45,853 bases of DNA from Halomonas qaidamensis (GTDB lineage: Bacteria > Pseudomonadota > Gammaproteobacteria > Pseudomonadales > Halomonadaceae). Below are positions 1 to 7,862 of the stretch, one piece after another. The position numbers and the translations under genes are program-made. The notes below the pieces were generated by a model. The model was not told the origin of the DNA, ran no database searches, and was given only the letters and a program-made list of their open reading frames with translations. The first letter of the stretch is position 1, and each line of letters starts with the position of its first letter. The DNA lies in contig NZ_CP080628.1 of assembly GCF_025917315.1 (NCBI RefSeq), forward strand, positions 1-45,853, written 5' to 3'.

Positions 1-4
1 CGGT

Positions 5-373
5 TTAGTCGCGGACAATCACGCCACGGCTTACTAGGTCGTTGGTGCCTGCGGTAATTGCGGCCTCGTCGGCAGCTTCTGGCCAGCCCAGCAATGCGCC
101 GTGAACCTCACAAGCGCGCACATGCACGGTGATAGGCTGCGGGGTTTCGCTGGCATCGGCAGCGCCATAAAGCACCGCCTTGGCTACCTCGGTGCCGTCG
201 GCGGCGGCAGGCGCTAGCGGCACGTAATCACCTGCGCCATTCATCGCCAGCACCGCGCCCGCTGGCAGGTTGCCACTGGCCAGCATGCCCGACTCACGGG
301 AGCGGGCACCGCTGGCCTCGGATAAAATATGCTCGCCAGTGTGGGTGCTTTCGATGTGTGTTTTAGTTGGCAT
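5..373 (-). CDS. D: Head decoration protein (lambda gpD family)
   Basis: A 122-residue protein that should bind the outside of the expanded capsid lattice as a stabilising trimer, as lambda gpD does. The length fits the family (about 110 to 120 residues). Its composition is Gly/Ala-rich, with the pattern LASGNLPAGAVLA near residue 35 followed by a beta-rich body. It lies directly after the protease/scaffold gene and, across the window ends, directly before the major capsid gene, which is the exact lambda order C-D-E. The family call rests on composition, length and position together. The stop lies five bases from the window start, so the gene is complete. Confidence 0.85.
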   Translation of the reverse strand: MPTKTHIESTHTGEHILSEASGARSRESGMLASGNLPAGAVLAMNGAGDYVPLAPAAADGTEVAKAVLYGAADASETPQPITVHVRACEVHGALLGWPEAADEAAITAGTNDLVSRGVIVRD

Positions 374-408
374 AACGCTGTCTCTTCTGTTGAGTTAATG
401 AGGGCAGG

Positions 409-1587
409 CTATGCCTGCCTGGGGCTGATGCGGGCATAGATTTTGTCGTAATCAATACCCTTGCTTTTCGCTTGCCCGCCTTCGGGGGAATGGCCGTTGT
501 GAATGTGCTGGCCTTCGCCGTGTGCGGCGGCTACGTCCATCACGTATTCGCTGGCCTGGGTTTCATCCATGCCGTTACTAATCAGCTTTTCCATTAGCTG
601 GGGTTGCCCAGTGGTCTGACAGGCCTTAATGATGCTGGTCACGCGGGCGCGCTCTGCGTTAACCGCCTGCTCTGGCTGGGCACCTTGCAGCGCCTCAATG
701 GCAGCAACGGCGCTTTCTGGCGTCTGCTGAATAGCGGAAACCTCAAGATTTAGCGCCTTAGCAATCAGCGCTAGCGGCTTGCTTTCGCTGGCATTGCCGG
801 GGGATTGCTGCCGTAGGGCAATAATCTGATCACCTAAGTCAGCAGCTTGGGTTTCGGCTTCTTCAGGGGTAATGTCGAACGCCAGCGCTAACGCATCGGC
901 GGCGGTCATGGTGGCGTTAACAGCCCCCACTTTTGCGCGCAGATTGATCAGCTCGCCACGCTCTTCCAGCTGCTTTCTAAAGTGCGCAAGGTCGGCGCAT
1001 GCTACTGCCTGCAGCTTGGCGTCTTTGTCGGTAGCGAATCCCCATTCGAGCGCTTCGTCAGCGCTCATTACGGTGTCACCTTGATCTAGCAAGCCGTTGA
1101 TCTCGTCGGCGGTTTTGCCTGTCGCCATTACGAACAAATCAACAATTGCATCATCAAACTTCGTGAGATTGTCGGCGGTATCGCGCATCTCTTTGGCGTT
1201 ATAAAAACCCACCATGAGCGAGCTAGCACGATGGGTCATCATGGTGGTGCCTACGCCCATGGTGCGCGTATCGCCCGCCAGCATGATCGTTACTGCAATG
1301 CTTGCCGCTTGCCCGGTCACCTTTACGTGTACCTGGGCGGGGTGGTCTTTGAGGTAGTGAAAGATACGCACGCCGCTGGCCACATCACCACCAGGACAGT
1401 TCATTTCAAGGTGGATCTCGTCTAACTCGCCTAGCTCATCAACAGCGGCGATAAACTCACGGGCAGGCTTTTCGCCGCGAAAATCGACAATCCAATCAGG
1501 CGCGTAATCTGAGCCAATCGGCTTATCAATCACCACCTTTGCTTTTCGCGGGTTGCTCGCCAGCGCTTGTGCTGTAAACCATGTCAT
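409..1587 (-). CDS. C: Prohead protease, ClpP-like, with scaffold tail (lambda gpC type)
   Basis: A 392-residue ClpP/SppA-fold serine peptidase expected to mature the prohead. The N-terminal 200 residues show the ClpP signature: MNCPGGDVASG, the nucleophile Ser in GQAASIAVT, and the active-site His in MMTHRAS. The C-terminal half is Gln/Glu/Ala-rich and helical, like the scaffolding part that lambda makes separately as Nu3. A Met at the start of MTAADALALAFD is a possible internal scaffold start, which is inference. It begins two bases after the portal stop and precedes the decoration protein. Catalytic residues look intact. Confidence 0.88.
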   Translation of the reverse strand: MTWFTAQALASNPRKAKVVIDKPIGSDYAPDWIVDFRGEKPAREFIAAVDELGELDEIHLEMNCPGGDVASGVRIFHYLKDHPAQVHVKVTGQAASIAVTIMLAGDTRTMGVGTTMMTHRASSLMVGFYNAKEMRDTADNLTKFDDAIVDLFVMATGKTADEINGLLDQGDTVMSADEALEWGFATDKDAKLQAVACADLAHFRKQLEERGELINLRAKVGAVNATMTAADALALAFDITPEEAETQAADLGDQIIALRQQSPGNASESKPLALIAKALNLEVSAIQQTPESAVAAIEALQGAQPEQAVNAERARVTSIIKACQTTGQPQLMEKLISNGMDETQASEYVMDVAAAHGEGQHIHNGHSPEGGQAKSKGIDYDKIYARISPRQA

Positions 1588-1589
1588 GG

Positions 1590-3086
1590 TTAATCGTCCT
1601 CGTTTTCGTCGTCGTTGGCGGCCAATGCTTCAAGCGCTTTGTGCAGCCCGCCATTTTTGGCCGTGATACGGGGGTCTGAATCCAACACCAGTTTGTAGGT
1701 GTCGGCGCTCCGGTTGCCCTTGGCAATTTCTGCATCCAGCAGGTTGAGCGACCAACCACGCTCGCCTGCTTTCTCGCTGCGCGGGGCAAAGCCTGCGCGC
1801 ACTTCGAGCATGTCGGCGGTGACTTCTTTTAGCGGGTCTACCCATGCCCACTTGGGCGCGATCCAGTCGATGGCCAGCAGCTCTTTGCGCATTTGCCAGT
1901 AGCCAGGAATGATTAGCCGCCCAGTAATTACCGCCACATCTAGCCACTTGGCAGCGACGCGGCGGCACCACTGGTGCACCATTAAATTGGCTTGGAGCAT
2001 TTCAGCGCGGCGGCGAAACTCTAAAAGGCCCGCACGTATTGAGCTGTAGTTGACGCCTTTTAGGTCGCCGGTCATTTGCTCATAGGTAAGCCCAGCGCCA
2101 GCGCCCACCGCCAGCAGCTCAGTACGTAGCCACTCGGTGTACTGGCCTTGAATATCTGGCGGTGCCGAGAAAGTGACTTCTTCGTCATCTTCCATGTAGT
2201 GAATGCCGCCGGGCGTAAACTCTTCAAAGCGCTCTACTTCCCCTGGGGCTTTCACTAACTCGCCAAAATATGGCCCTTCCTGCTCTGGGTCTTGATTGGT
2301 TTTTCGTTTAACGAACGCACCAAATAATTGCGCCAGCTTCTGCCGCGCTAGCGTGGCGTCCTGCATTTCGTCAATCTCATAGAGCCGCACAATGACGCTG
2401 GTTAGCTCTGGCACACCGCGCAACTGGCCGGGGCGAGTGCGGCGGTACATGTGAATAACGTTATCTGCAGGCACTGGCACCCGCGTGTTTAGCTCCATCG
2501 TTAGGTTTTCGTGAGGGTGGTAGCGCCACAAATGAAAAGCGGTGCGCTGGCCGATGGCATTAAACTCAATGCCCATCTTGATCAATCGCCCGCCAAAGGC
2601 TTGCGAGTACGCTGGGTCTAGATGTTCGGCTTCGACCACCTGCAGCTGTAACGGTACGCTTAGGCCGTCACTGGTGCGGCGGTAGCGAAACCGCCCCAAT
2701 ACCTCGCCCGCCTCAAACTGCGCACCCGCTGCAAGCGCCTGCTGGCCGTAGAAATTATCTATACCGTCCGCGTCGCTTTCTTCTACCCACTCATCCCATA
2801 ACGCTTGTATGACAGGGTTTCCCCACTGAGGCTTAATGCCAGTGCCTACCAAATTGGAAACGTATTTTTCTTTAGCGCTAGCGGCGTATGCGTTGTTTCT
2901 AATTGCGTGGTGGCTGCGGGCCTGCAGCGTAGAAAGCGAGTTTTCGATGGGGCCGTTGGGTCCGGTCACCGCCGTGCCCTTGCCTGCCATCCGGCGGCGG
3001 TGGCTGCCGCCCTCGTAATAGGCGCGCACCGGCACTTGTTTGCCATCACGCACGGTCATGCGGATGCGGGGCTTATTTGCGATCAT
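1590..3086 (-). CDS. B: Portal protein (lambda gpB family)
   Basis: A 498-residue lambda-type portal protein that would form the dodecameric DNA entry ring at one capsid vertex. Family hallmarks visible include an early basic region with a YEGGSHRRRM stretch, the segment NLVGTGIKPQ near residue 80, and the late motif MTGDLKGVNYSSIRAG near residue 340. Length is close to lambda B (533). It starts immediately after the gpW-like gene stop, so the two are probably translationally coupled, and is followed by the protease gene two bases later. No truncation or frameshift is seen. Confidence 0.93.
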   Translation of the reverse strand: MIANKPRIRMTVRDGKQVPVRAYYEGGSHRRRMAGKGTAVTGPNGPIENSLSTLQARSHHAIRNNAYAASAKEKYVSNLVGTGIKPQWGNPVIQALWDEWVEESDADGIDNFYGQQALAAGAQFEAGEVLGRFRYRRTSDGLSVPLQLQVVEAEHLDPAYSQAFGGRLIKMGIEFNAIGQRTAFHLWRYHPHENLTMELNTRVPVPADNVIHMYRRTRPGQLRGVPELTSVIVRLYEIDEMQDATLARQKLAQLFGAFVKRKTNQDPEQEGPYFGELVKAPGEVERFEEFTPGGIHYMEDDEEVTFSAPPDIQGQYTEWLRTELLAVGAGAGLTYEQMTGDLKGVNYSSIRAGLLEFRRRAEMLQANLMVHQWCRRVAAKWLDVAVITGRLIIPGYWQMRKELLAIDWIAPKWAWVDPLKEVTADMLEVRAGFAPRSEKAGERGWSLNLLDAEIAKGNRSADTYKLVLDSDPRITAKNGGLHKALEALAANDDENEDD

Positions 3087-3087
3087 T

Positions 3088-3315
3088 TCACAGCCCCTTA
3101 TTGGTCATGACCAAGCGAGTGCGCGTTCGGCGCTTTCCGGTTTGCGCTTGTATGTCGGTTTTAATCCGATACTCAAGCGCTTCAAGTTCTGGCAGTCCGG
3201 TGCGGTCAAACTGCACTGTTCGACCATTTTGGGTAATCGAGACAACGCGCTTGCCGGTGCTTAAATCAATAATGGCCTGCCGAACCTCGGCAAGCTGTTC
3301 GGTCGTGAAGGCCAT
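3088..3315 (-). CDS. W: Head-tail joining protein (lambda gpW family)
   Basis: A 75-residue protein matching gpW in size and composition: an N-terminal helix (TTEQLAEVRQAIIDLSTG), a short beta-hairpin (RVVSITQNGRTVQF), a second helix (LPELEALEYRIKTDIQAQ) and a basic tail (GKRRTRTRL). In lambda gpW plugs the portal after packaging and creates the binding site for FII. It lies between the large terminase and portal genes, its canonical place. Confidence 0.92.
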   Translation of the reverse strand: MAFTTEQLAEVRQAIIDLSTGKRVVSITQNGRTVQFDRTGLPELEALEYRIKTDIQAQTGKRRTRTRLVMTNKGL

Positions 3316-3326
3316 CAGCGGCGCTC

Positions 3327-5402
3327 CTAAATTCTGGGTTTCACCACTTTTCGGCGGCGTTTGGCAGCGGGTGCAGCGGCGGCTTTTGGCGGCTGGGCAG
3401 TGTCGGCGTCGGGATCATCAGGGGTGAATACCAATAGATTGGCATCCCAGTGGTCGGCCCATGTGGGCGGCGCTTGCCAGTCGATCTTTTCGCCTTTCAG
3501 CAGGATGAACACCACAAGGTTGTAGACGAACAAATCAAACGCTTCGTTGGGCTTACTGCCGGGCCGCGACCACTTGCCGGTAGCTGGGTCGCGCACTTCA
3601 TAGGTCAGCTCGTCAAACCACCAAAGTTGCAGCCAATCCGGCGTGTGCAGGTAGCCCGCGCCGGGCTCCTCTCGGTCGATCATCGCCGCGACGGTATCTT
3701 TCAGCGTGTCGGTGCCCAGCAGGTAAAGCGGCACATCGCCGCGCGCGCCGCTACTGCGATTTTTTCGCCCGGTGTTATCTGGCTCTGTTTTACGAATGCG
3801 GCTAGCGGTCTTGGTGCTGCCGCCCTTGAGCAAATAAACTCGACTTTGCAGGCCATCTTTAACTAAGCGGCGATAGTACTCATACGCTTGAGACGTAACG
3901 CTTTCAGTGCCTTTACCTTCGCCGCCGGTGTCTATACCCATGGCTAGAACCGGCATACGCCGTCCGCTGCCATCCGCCAGCTTATAGGTACGCTTTAGCA
4001 CGTCGCGGGTTAGCAAATCCCAGTCTTCGGGCTGCGTCATGGGGTTAATGTGCCGGGGCGGTTGGTCACCGTCGGGGCCGCGATCTTCTTTGATGTTGAA
4101 GCGGTCAACAAGCCAGGTTTCACGGTTTGGCCCCCAGCCGTGTACTTGCACCACAAAGCGGCGATCTTTACCGCCTTGAACGTCAACAGCGGCAGTAAGA
4201 AACCGCACCCCATGGGGCACGGTGCGATGCTGGTAGGCTTCGCCGCGATCTTTTAGCCGCTGGCCTGATCGTTTGGTGCCTGGGGTTCGGTTAACGTAGG
4301 GGCGACCCCAGTCAACGTTGATAACCGATTGCAGGTCTTTTTGATTGCCGGTGGTTTGAAATGTCTCTTCGGCTGCATTGAGCTTGCTTAACAACGAAGC
4401 CCATGTTTGATCCGATGCCGCTGGGCCTTCCATCCAAAAAGATGCAATACGAGTTTCACGGCGGGTGCCTATCAGCTCACCGTCAAGGGTTAACTCGCAA
4501 CCTTCGGGCACCCAGCGCGCCGACAAATTCAGCTCACGCTTTAAGTTTGGGTCTAGCTCATTCCCACAATGCGGACAAAACACCCGCGCGCTAAGCATGT
4601 TGAAGTTTTCTTGAATCGGCTGAAACCAGCGGCGACAACCATTCTCCGGGCATTGCCAGTACAAGCGGCGGCGGTCGCCCTGGTTGTATAGATCCAATAT
4701 CCCAGTAGTCGGCGGGGATCGGTGCGGCTCGCTCTCCGGCTGTTGCCAATCAGCATCTAGCACCGGCCTGCCGGGCGAACTCTCTACTAACGTCATGCCA
4801 GTCGAGCCAAACGTTTGAGTACGCTTGCTAGCCAGTACCCAGCCGGAACCCTCGCCGCCTACGTTCTCGGTCATCCGGTCGTAGTCGGTCAGCAGCACAA
4901 ATTGATAGTCCGACGACGCGAAAACATTTTTTGAGGGATGCTTAATCGCCAGCATGTTGCCAGCGCGAAAAATAATGTCGTGAACGTTGTTGTCGTGACC
5001 GCGCGGGCTGAGCCGTTTCAATAATTCAGGCGAGGCGTTAAAGCTACGCTGTAAACGTTTTTTGCTGTACTCGCTAGCTTTAGCCTCAGTGATTTGCACC
5101 ACCAGCCCATCGCCGGGGTCATTGATAATTTTGTAACAAATAAAACCATCAACTAACCCGATGGTTTTACCTGTACGCGCCGGGCCAACAAATATCACCG
5201 CGTCATACATGCGCGACCCCATGCAATCCATGGGTTCAATCATGTAGGGGGTTTTGTCAGGCTTCCAAAGCGTTTTAGTGCCGTTACCGTGTACCACGTA
5301 CATCGACTCGGCCACCGCCTCACTGACCCGCACCCTGCGCGGCGGGCGTAACAGCGTAGCAATATCGCGGCGGATAGCGGCAGCGTCAGCAGTTTTAGCC
5401 AT
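3327..5402 (-). CDS. A: Terminase large subunit (lambda gpA family)
   Basis: A 691-residue packaging motor ATPase and cos nuclease. The P-loop is in the segment VFVGPARTGKTIG near residue 75, a Walker-B-like stretch follows (FVLLTDYDRM near 170), and a zinc-finger-like pair (CPENGCRRW and CPHCGNEL) is near 250 to 285. A nuclease-like acidic region starts around TAAVDVQGGKDRR. I place the start at the ATG at 5402 because GGAGAG lies 8 bases upstream; an in-frame GTG at 5411 is the alternative. It overlaps the small subunit gene by a few bases, implying coupled translation. Confidence 0.95.
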   Translation of the reverse strand: MAKTADAAAIRRDIATLLRPPRRVRVSEAVAESMYVVHGNGTKTLWKPDKTPYMIEPMDCMGSRMYDAVIFVGPARTGKTIGLVDGFICYKIINDPGDGLVVQITEAKASEYSKKRLQRSFNASPELLKRLSPRGHDNNVHDIIFRAGNMLAIKHPSKNVFASSDYQFVLLTDYDRMTENVGGEGSGWVLASKRTQTFGSTGMTLVESSPGRPVLDADWQQPESEPHRSPPTTGILDLYNQGDRRRLYWQCPENGCRRWFQPIQENFNMLSARVFCPHCGNELDPNLKRELNLSARWVPEGCELTLDGELIGTRRETRIASFWMEGPAASDQTWASLLSKLNAAEETFQTTGNQKDLQSVINVDWGRPYVNRTPGTKRSGQRLKDRGEAYQHRTVPHGVRFLTAAVDVQGGKDRRFVVQVHGWGPNRETWLVDRFNIKEDRGPDGDQPPRHINPMTQPEDWDLLTRDVLKRTYKLADGSGRRMPVLAMGIDTGGEGKGTESVTSQAYEYYRRLVKDGLQSRVYLLKGGSTKTASRIRKTEPDNTGRKNRSSGARGDVPLYLLGTDTLKDTVAAMIDREEPGAGYLHTPDWLQLWWFDELTYEVRDPATGKWSRPGSKPNEAFDLFVYNLVVFILLKGEKIDWQAPPTWADHWDANLLVFTPDDPDADTAQPPKAAAAPAAKRRRKVVKPRI

Positions 5403-5895
5403 CGTCTGCACTCTCCGTATCCCCTACCGCTGCTTGGTACATCTCTTCCCGCAACGCATCAATAACGTGCTGCACGCGCTCGATAGCTTCGGGGGCTAGC
5501 CCTGCATCACGCTCCAACGCATCGGGCAATGAATCCAGGCCAGCCGCTACCGTCTTGGCAAGCATGCTCATTTCACGGGCAAACTCATGCGCAGGCACAA
5601 GCTGTTTAAGCTGGGTTTCAACTTTCAGGCGCTCAGTTTCAGATTGAAACCAAGCCTTTCTTTCATGCGGGAATTGATCAAAATCCAGACCACCAGCAAT
5701 GGGCTTCTTCTCACCAAACAACGCCGGGCCAATATCGGACAGCGCATACGTAGGGTTGCCGCGCTTTGATCCCGCCGGGGAAACGCCGCTTTCCTGCAGG
5801 CGCTTTGCCACCGTTCGACGGTCTAAACCGAAGGCTTGGCCAATCTTACTTACAGACCAGTTGTAGGCATCTTTGCTATTCAAAACCTCGCCCAT
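5395..5895 (-). CDS. Terminase small subunit (DUF1441 / Nu1-like)
   Basis: A 166-residue DNA-recognition subunit that would bind the cos region and recruit the large subunit. The N-terminus carries a winged-helix-type segment (KIGQAFGLDRRTVAKRLQES, residues about 17 to 36), followed by a linker, a charged helix (ERKAWFQSETERLKVETQLK) and a C-terminal helical part (LDSLPDALERDAGL, then EAIERVQHVIDALREEM). This resembles the DUF1441 family of phage small terminases. It is the first gene after the roughly 250-base non-coding stretch proposed to hold cos, as nu1 is in lambda. Confidence 0.85.
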   Translation of the reverse strand: MGEVLNSKDAYNWSVSKIGQAFGLDRRTVAKRLQESGVSPAGSKRGNPTYALSDIGPALFGEKKPIAGGLDFDQFPHERKAWFQSETERLKVETQLKQLVPAHEFAREMSMLAKTVAAGLDSLPDALERDAGLAPEAIERVQHVIDALREEMYQAAVGDTESADDG

Positions 5896-5896
5896 A

Positions 5897-6152
5897 GATG
5901 CCCACCTCTTGCGGCGCTGATTACCCCCGCTCAGCTGTACATGATTTGATTAAAAACAAGCGCCTTGATGTACAGCTTGCTCAATTAACGCCGCGCTCAA
6001 CCGCGCGGGATTATGCCCACCTGCGGCGGTACACCCTGAAAACCCGAAAATTTCCCGAAATCCGGGGCTGCTGTCCCCCGTGGTCTAAGCAAACGCCAGC
6101 CAGAAGGACCCGCGTTTTTTTGCACCAAAAAAGAACATAATTTCTAGCACGC
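5897..6152. other. Non-coding packaging (cos) region candidate
   Basis: About 255 bases without a convincing gene between the spanin gene and the small terminase, exactly where lambda-type phages place cos. Visible structure: a perfect 10-base inverted repeat, AGCTGTACAT at 5933-5942 and ATGTACAGCT at 5968-5977, a plausible pair of terminase binding sites. At 6040-6085 there are repeated CCCGAAA elements around ATTTCCCGAAAT and a G/C hairpin (CGGGG, seven bases, CCCC). The nick site itself cannot be read from sequence alone. The position is established knowledge for the family; the cosB assignment is inference. Confidence 0.5.
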
Positions 6153-6428
6153 TCAATCCTCGTCTTTCTGCTTGCGAAAGATCAGAGCGACAGCGCGGCG
6201 GTCGGCGTTGAACCTCATTCGCAATGCTTCGTAGTCGGCTAGCAGGCGAAGCAGGTCACGGTTGTGTGTCACCTCGCGCACTGGGGCAGGGCGCGGCTCA
6301 GTCAGAAACCACGGCAGCTCCTGAACTCTTGGCTCCTGCATCGCCGGGGGTGATGAGGTCGCGCACCCAGCTAGAAACATCGCTAGGCAGGCGTTGATTA
6401 GCCCACGCTTTAGAAACATCATTCGCAT
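6153..6428 (-). CDS. Rz1-like outer-membrane spanin lipoprotein
   Basis: An approximately 91-residue lipoprotein. After a short basic N-terminus (MRMMFLKRG) a hydrophobic segment runs into the lipobox LAGC, and the mature part is Pro-rich (SSPPAMQEPRVQELP, then LTEPRPAPV), as in o-spanins. Its start lies inside the Rz-like gene in another frame and it extends about 145 bases beyond it, the overlapping Rz/Rz1 layout. Several ATGs (6428, 6422, 6419) are possible starts. It would link through the periplasm to the inner-membrane spanin to fuse membranes at lysis. The C-terminal part (from NRDLLRLLADYEALR) is longer than in lambda Rz1. Confidence 0.82.
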   Translation of the reverse strand: MRMMFLKRGLINACLAMFLAGCATSSPPAMQEPRVQELPWFLTEPRPAPVREVTHNRDLLRLLADYEALRMRFNADRRAVALIFRKQKDED

Positions 6429-6729
6429 CGTCTGCCCCCAAGGCTTCTGCCTGGGCACGCAGTCGGTCGATGCGCTGCGCGCCGTCGTTTAATTCACGTT
6501 CGCGCACATCCAACGCCTCAACCAACAAACGGTTTTGCTCTACCTGCACCGCCAAAGTCGCGGTGGTTATGTCTAAAGCGGCTTGGCTCTTAGCGTGCTG
6601 GTGTTGCACGCTATCCAGCTGTGACCGCAACACCAGCACATAGGCGACAACAGCAAGCGCGGCGGCAAGCACTGCCACCAGCAGCCACGGCTTTAAGCCG
6701 CCTAGCAAGCGGCTGATCATTTGAGCCAC
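6298..6729 (-). CDS. Rz-like inner-membrane spanin
   Basis: A 143-residue protein with one N-terminal transmembrane segment (PWLLVAVLAAALAVVAYVLV, residues about 14 to 33). A long periplasmic helical/coiled-coil region follows (SQLDSVQHQHAKSQAALDI onwards), ending in an Ala/Gly-rich tail. Topology and length match lambda Rz. It is the partner of the overlapping Rz1-like lipoprotein and follows the holin, with which it overlaps by a few bases. Confidence 0.88.
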   Translation of the reverse strand: MAQMISRLLGGLKPWLLVAVLAAALAVVAYVLVLRSQLDSVQHQHAKSQAALDITTATLAVQVEQNRLLVEALDVRERELNDGAQRIDRLRAQAEALGADDANDVSKAWANQRLPSDVSSWVRDLITPGDAGAKSSGAAVVSD

Positions 6730-7076
6730 TTTTTGAAGAAGCCCAGCAGCACGTCATACAACGCATCGGCTTTGTTGCGCACCCACTCAACGCCCATGAT
6801 GGCTAGGAATACGCAAGCGGCGAACGCTGCCTCTTCCGGCATGCTGTAACGCTCAGCTACCCAAAGAAAAACAGGGTAAAGCGGCACCGCGTATAGCGTT
6901 CCCAGCGTTGCCGCCATGAACGCTTTAGGCCAAGCGCCGCCGTTATGCAAAACGCTGACGAATCCAGCAACGAATGTCACCAGCGTTAGAGATAGATAGG
7001 GAATAGCGTTAACCAGCCACTGCCAGTTACTTGGATCTTTGTTTGGCATGGTGCGCTTCTCTTTTTGATTACTCAT
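6717..7076 (-). CDS. Holin, three transmembrane segments
   Basis: A 119-residue membrane protein with three hydrophobic segments (about residues 22-45, 50-73 and 79-97) and a basic C-terminus (FFKKWLK), the class I holin pattern. The ATG at 7076 is chosen because GAGAGG sits 6 bases upstream. A second Met ten codons later (MPNKDPSN) could give a dual-start holin/antiholin pair as in lambda S, which is inference. It would permeabilise the inner membrane at a set time to release the endolysin, which is encoded just upstream. Here the order is endolysin-holin-spanins, whereas lambda has holin first. Confidence 0.88.
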   Translation of the reverse strand: MSNQKEKRTMPNKDPSNWQWLVNAIPYLSLTLVTFVAGFVSVLHNGGAWPKAFMAATLGTLYAVPLYPVFLWVAERYSMPEEAAFAACVFLAIMGVEWVRNKADALYDVLLGFFKKWLK

Positions 7077-7086
7077 GGCATACCTC

Positions 7087-7632
7087 TCAGGCAGGCCGCG
7101 ATTGATCGACGGTAACGCCGCCAGCGTCGTGATAGACCTGCAATAACTCATCAGTGGCTAACTCGCGTTGCCCATAACCCGCACCCGGCAGGCTCGCCCA
7201 GATACGGCGACAGGCGTGAATAGCCTCGCGTATGCGTCCCTCATGTATCAGCGATAACGCCCTGCACTGGCGGATAAGATGCACCGCGCCTAGATCCTGA
7301 TTAGCCGGGGTGAAGTCGCTCAAGCCGAAACGCTTAGCCAGGTCATCCCATGTGCGAATCAGGAATTGATAACGACCAGCAGCGGTTGAGCGGATCTTAT
7401 AAGCGGGCAGCCAAACCGATTTGCGCGGGTGATCGTGGTAGCTATCGAACAGCCCGCCGCCCACCATCACGTTGTAGCCGTCCTGATTGCCATAACGGGT
7501 AGTGCCCTCCGCATGAGCCAACATATCGAGAAACGCCGACACGTTGCCCGCGCGGTTATCAACTGGGGCGGGTGGTTCAATCAGCAGCAACTCTGCCTCA
7601 TCAAACCAATGCATTGGGGAATGGGCAGGCAT
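7087..7632 (-). CDS. R: Endolysin, lambda R-type transglycosylase
   Basis: A 181-residue peptidoglycan lytic transglycosylase closely resembling lambda gpR. Recognisable blocks are FLDMLAHAEGTTRYG with the catalytic Glu, YNVMVGGGLFDSYHDHPRK, STAAGRYQFLIRTWDD, QCRALSLIHEGRIREAI and IWASLPGAGYGQ. The start at 7632 has GAGG six bases upstream; in-frame upstream extension would run into a terminator. No signal peptide is seen, so release should depend on the holin. It is the first gene after the proposed late promoter and terminator. Confidence 0.95.
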   Translation of the reverse strand: MPAHSPMHWFDEAELLLIEPPAPVDNRAGNVSAFLDMLAHAEGTTRYGNQDGYNVMVGGGLFDSYHDHPRKSVWLPAYKIRSTAAGRYQFLIRTWDDLAKRFGLSDFTPANQDLGAVHLIRQCRALSLIHEGRIREAIHACRRIWASLPGAGYGQRELATDELLQVYHDAGGVTVDQSRPA

Positions 7633-7648
7633 AGCAAACCTCGGGCAT

Positions 7649-7674
7649 AAAAAAACCGCCCGGATTAGGGGCGG
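7649..7674 (-). terminator. Intrinsic terminator in front of the endolysin
   Basis: On the minus strand, CCGCCC and GGGCGG form a stem with a seven-base loop, followed by seven Ts. It lies about 60 bases downstream of the proposed late promoter and only about 17 bases upstream of the endolysin ATG. This is the position of lambda tR', which a Q-type antiterminator must overcome before late genes are expressed. Confidence 0.8.
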
Positions 7675-7735
7675 CCAATAAGATAAGGGAAACTTGCAGG
7701 GCTTCGGGGGAACGCAAAAACCCCACTTGCCATAA

Positions 7736-7764
7736 ACGATAGATGAAACTATCACCGAATGCAA
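7736..7764 (-). promoter_or_regulatory. Candidate late promoter (pR'-like)
   Basis: On the minus strand TTGCAT and TATCGT are spaced by 17 bases, giving a plausible sigma70 promoter with a short leader that runs straight into the terminator at 7649-7674. The 200 bases between the integrase stop and the endolysin hold no other gene. The architecture mirrors the lambda late promoter; the exact boxes are inference. Confidence 0.45.
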
Positions 7765-7862
7765 CACCATGCGTGTTAAATCCCCCGCGAAAGTGTTACA
7801 TGCCAGCATACCAACCACCACCGCGCTATGCTCTGGATACTCTTAACAGATAGGTTTGCCCA

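Noticed and set aside
1231..1425. Plus-strand frame inside the protease gene
   Set aside because: It is antisense to conserved catalytic motifs and has no translation signals.
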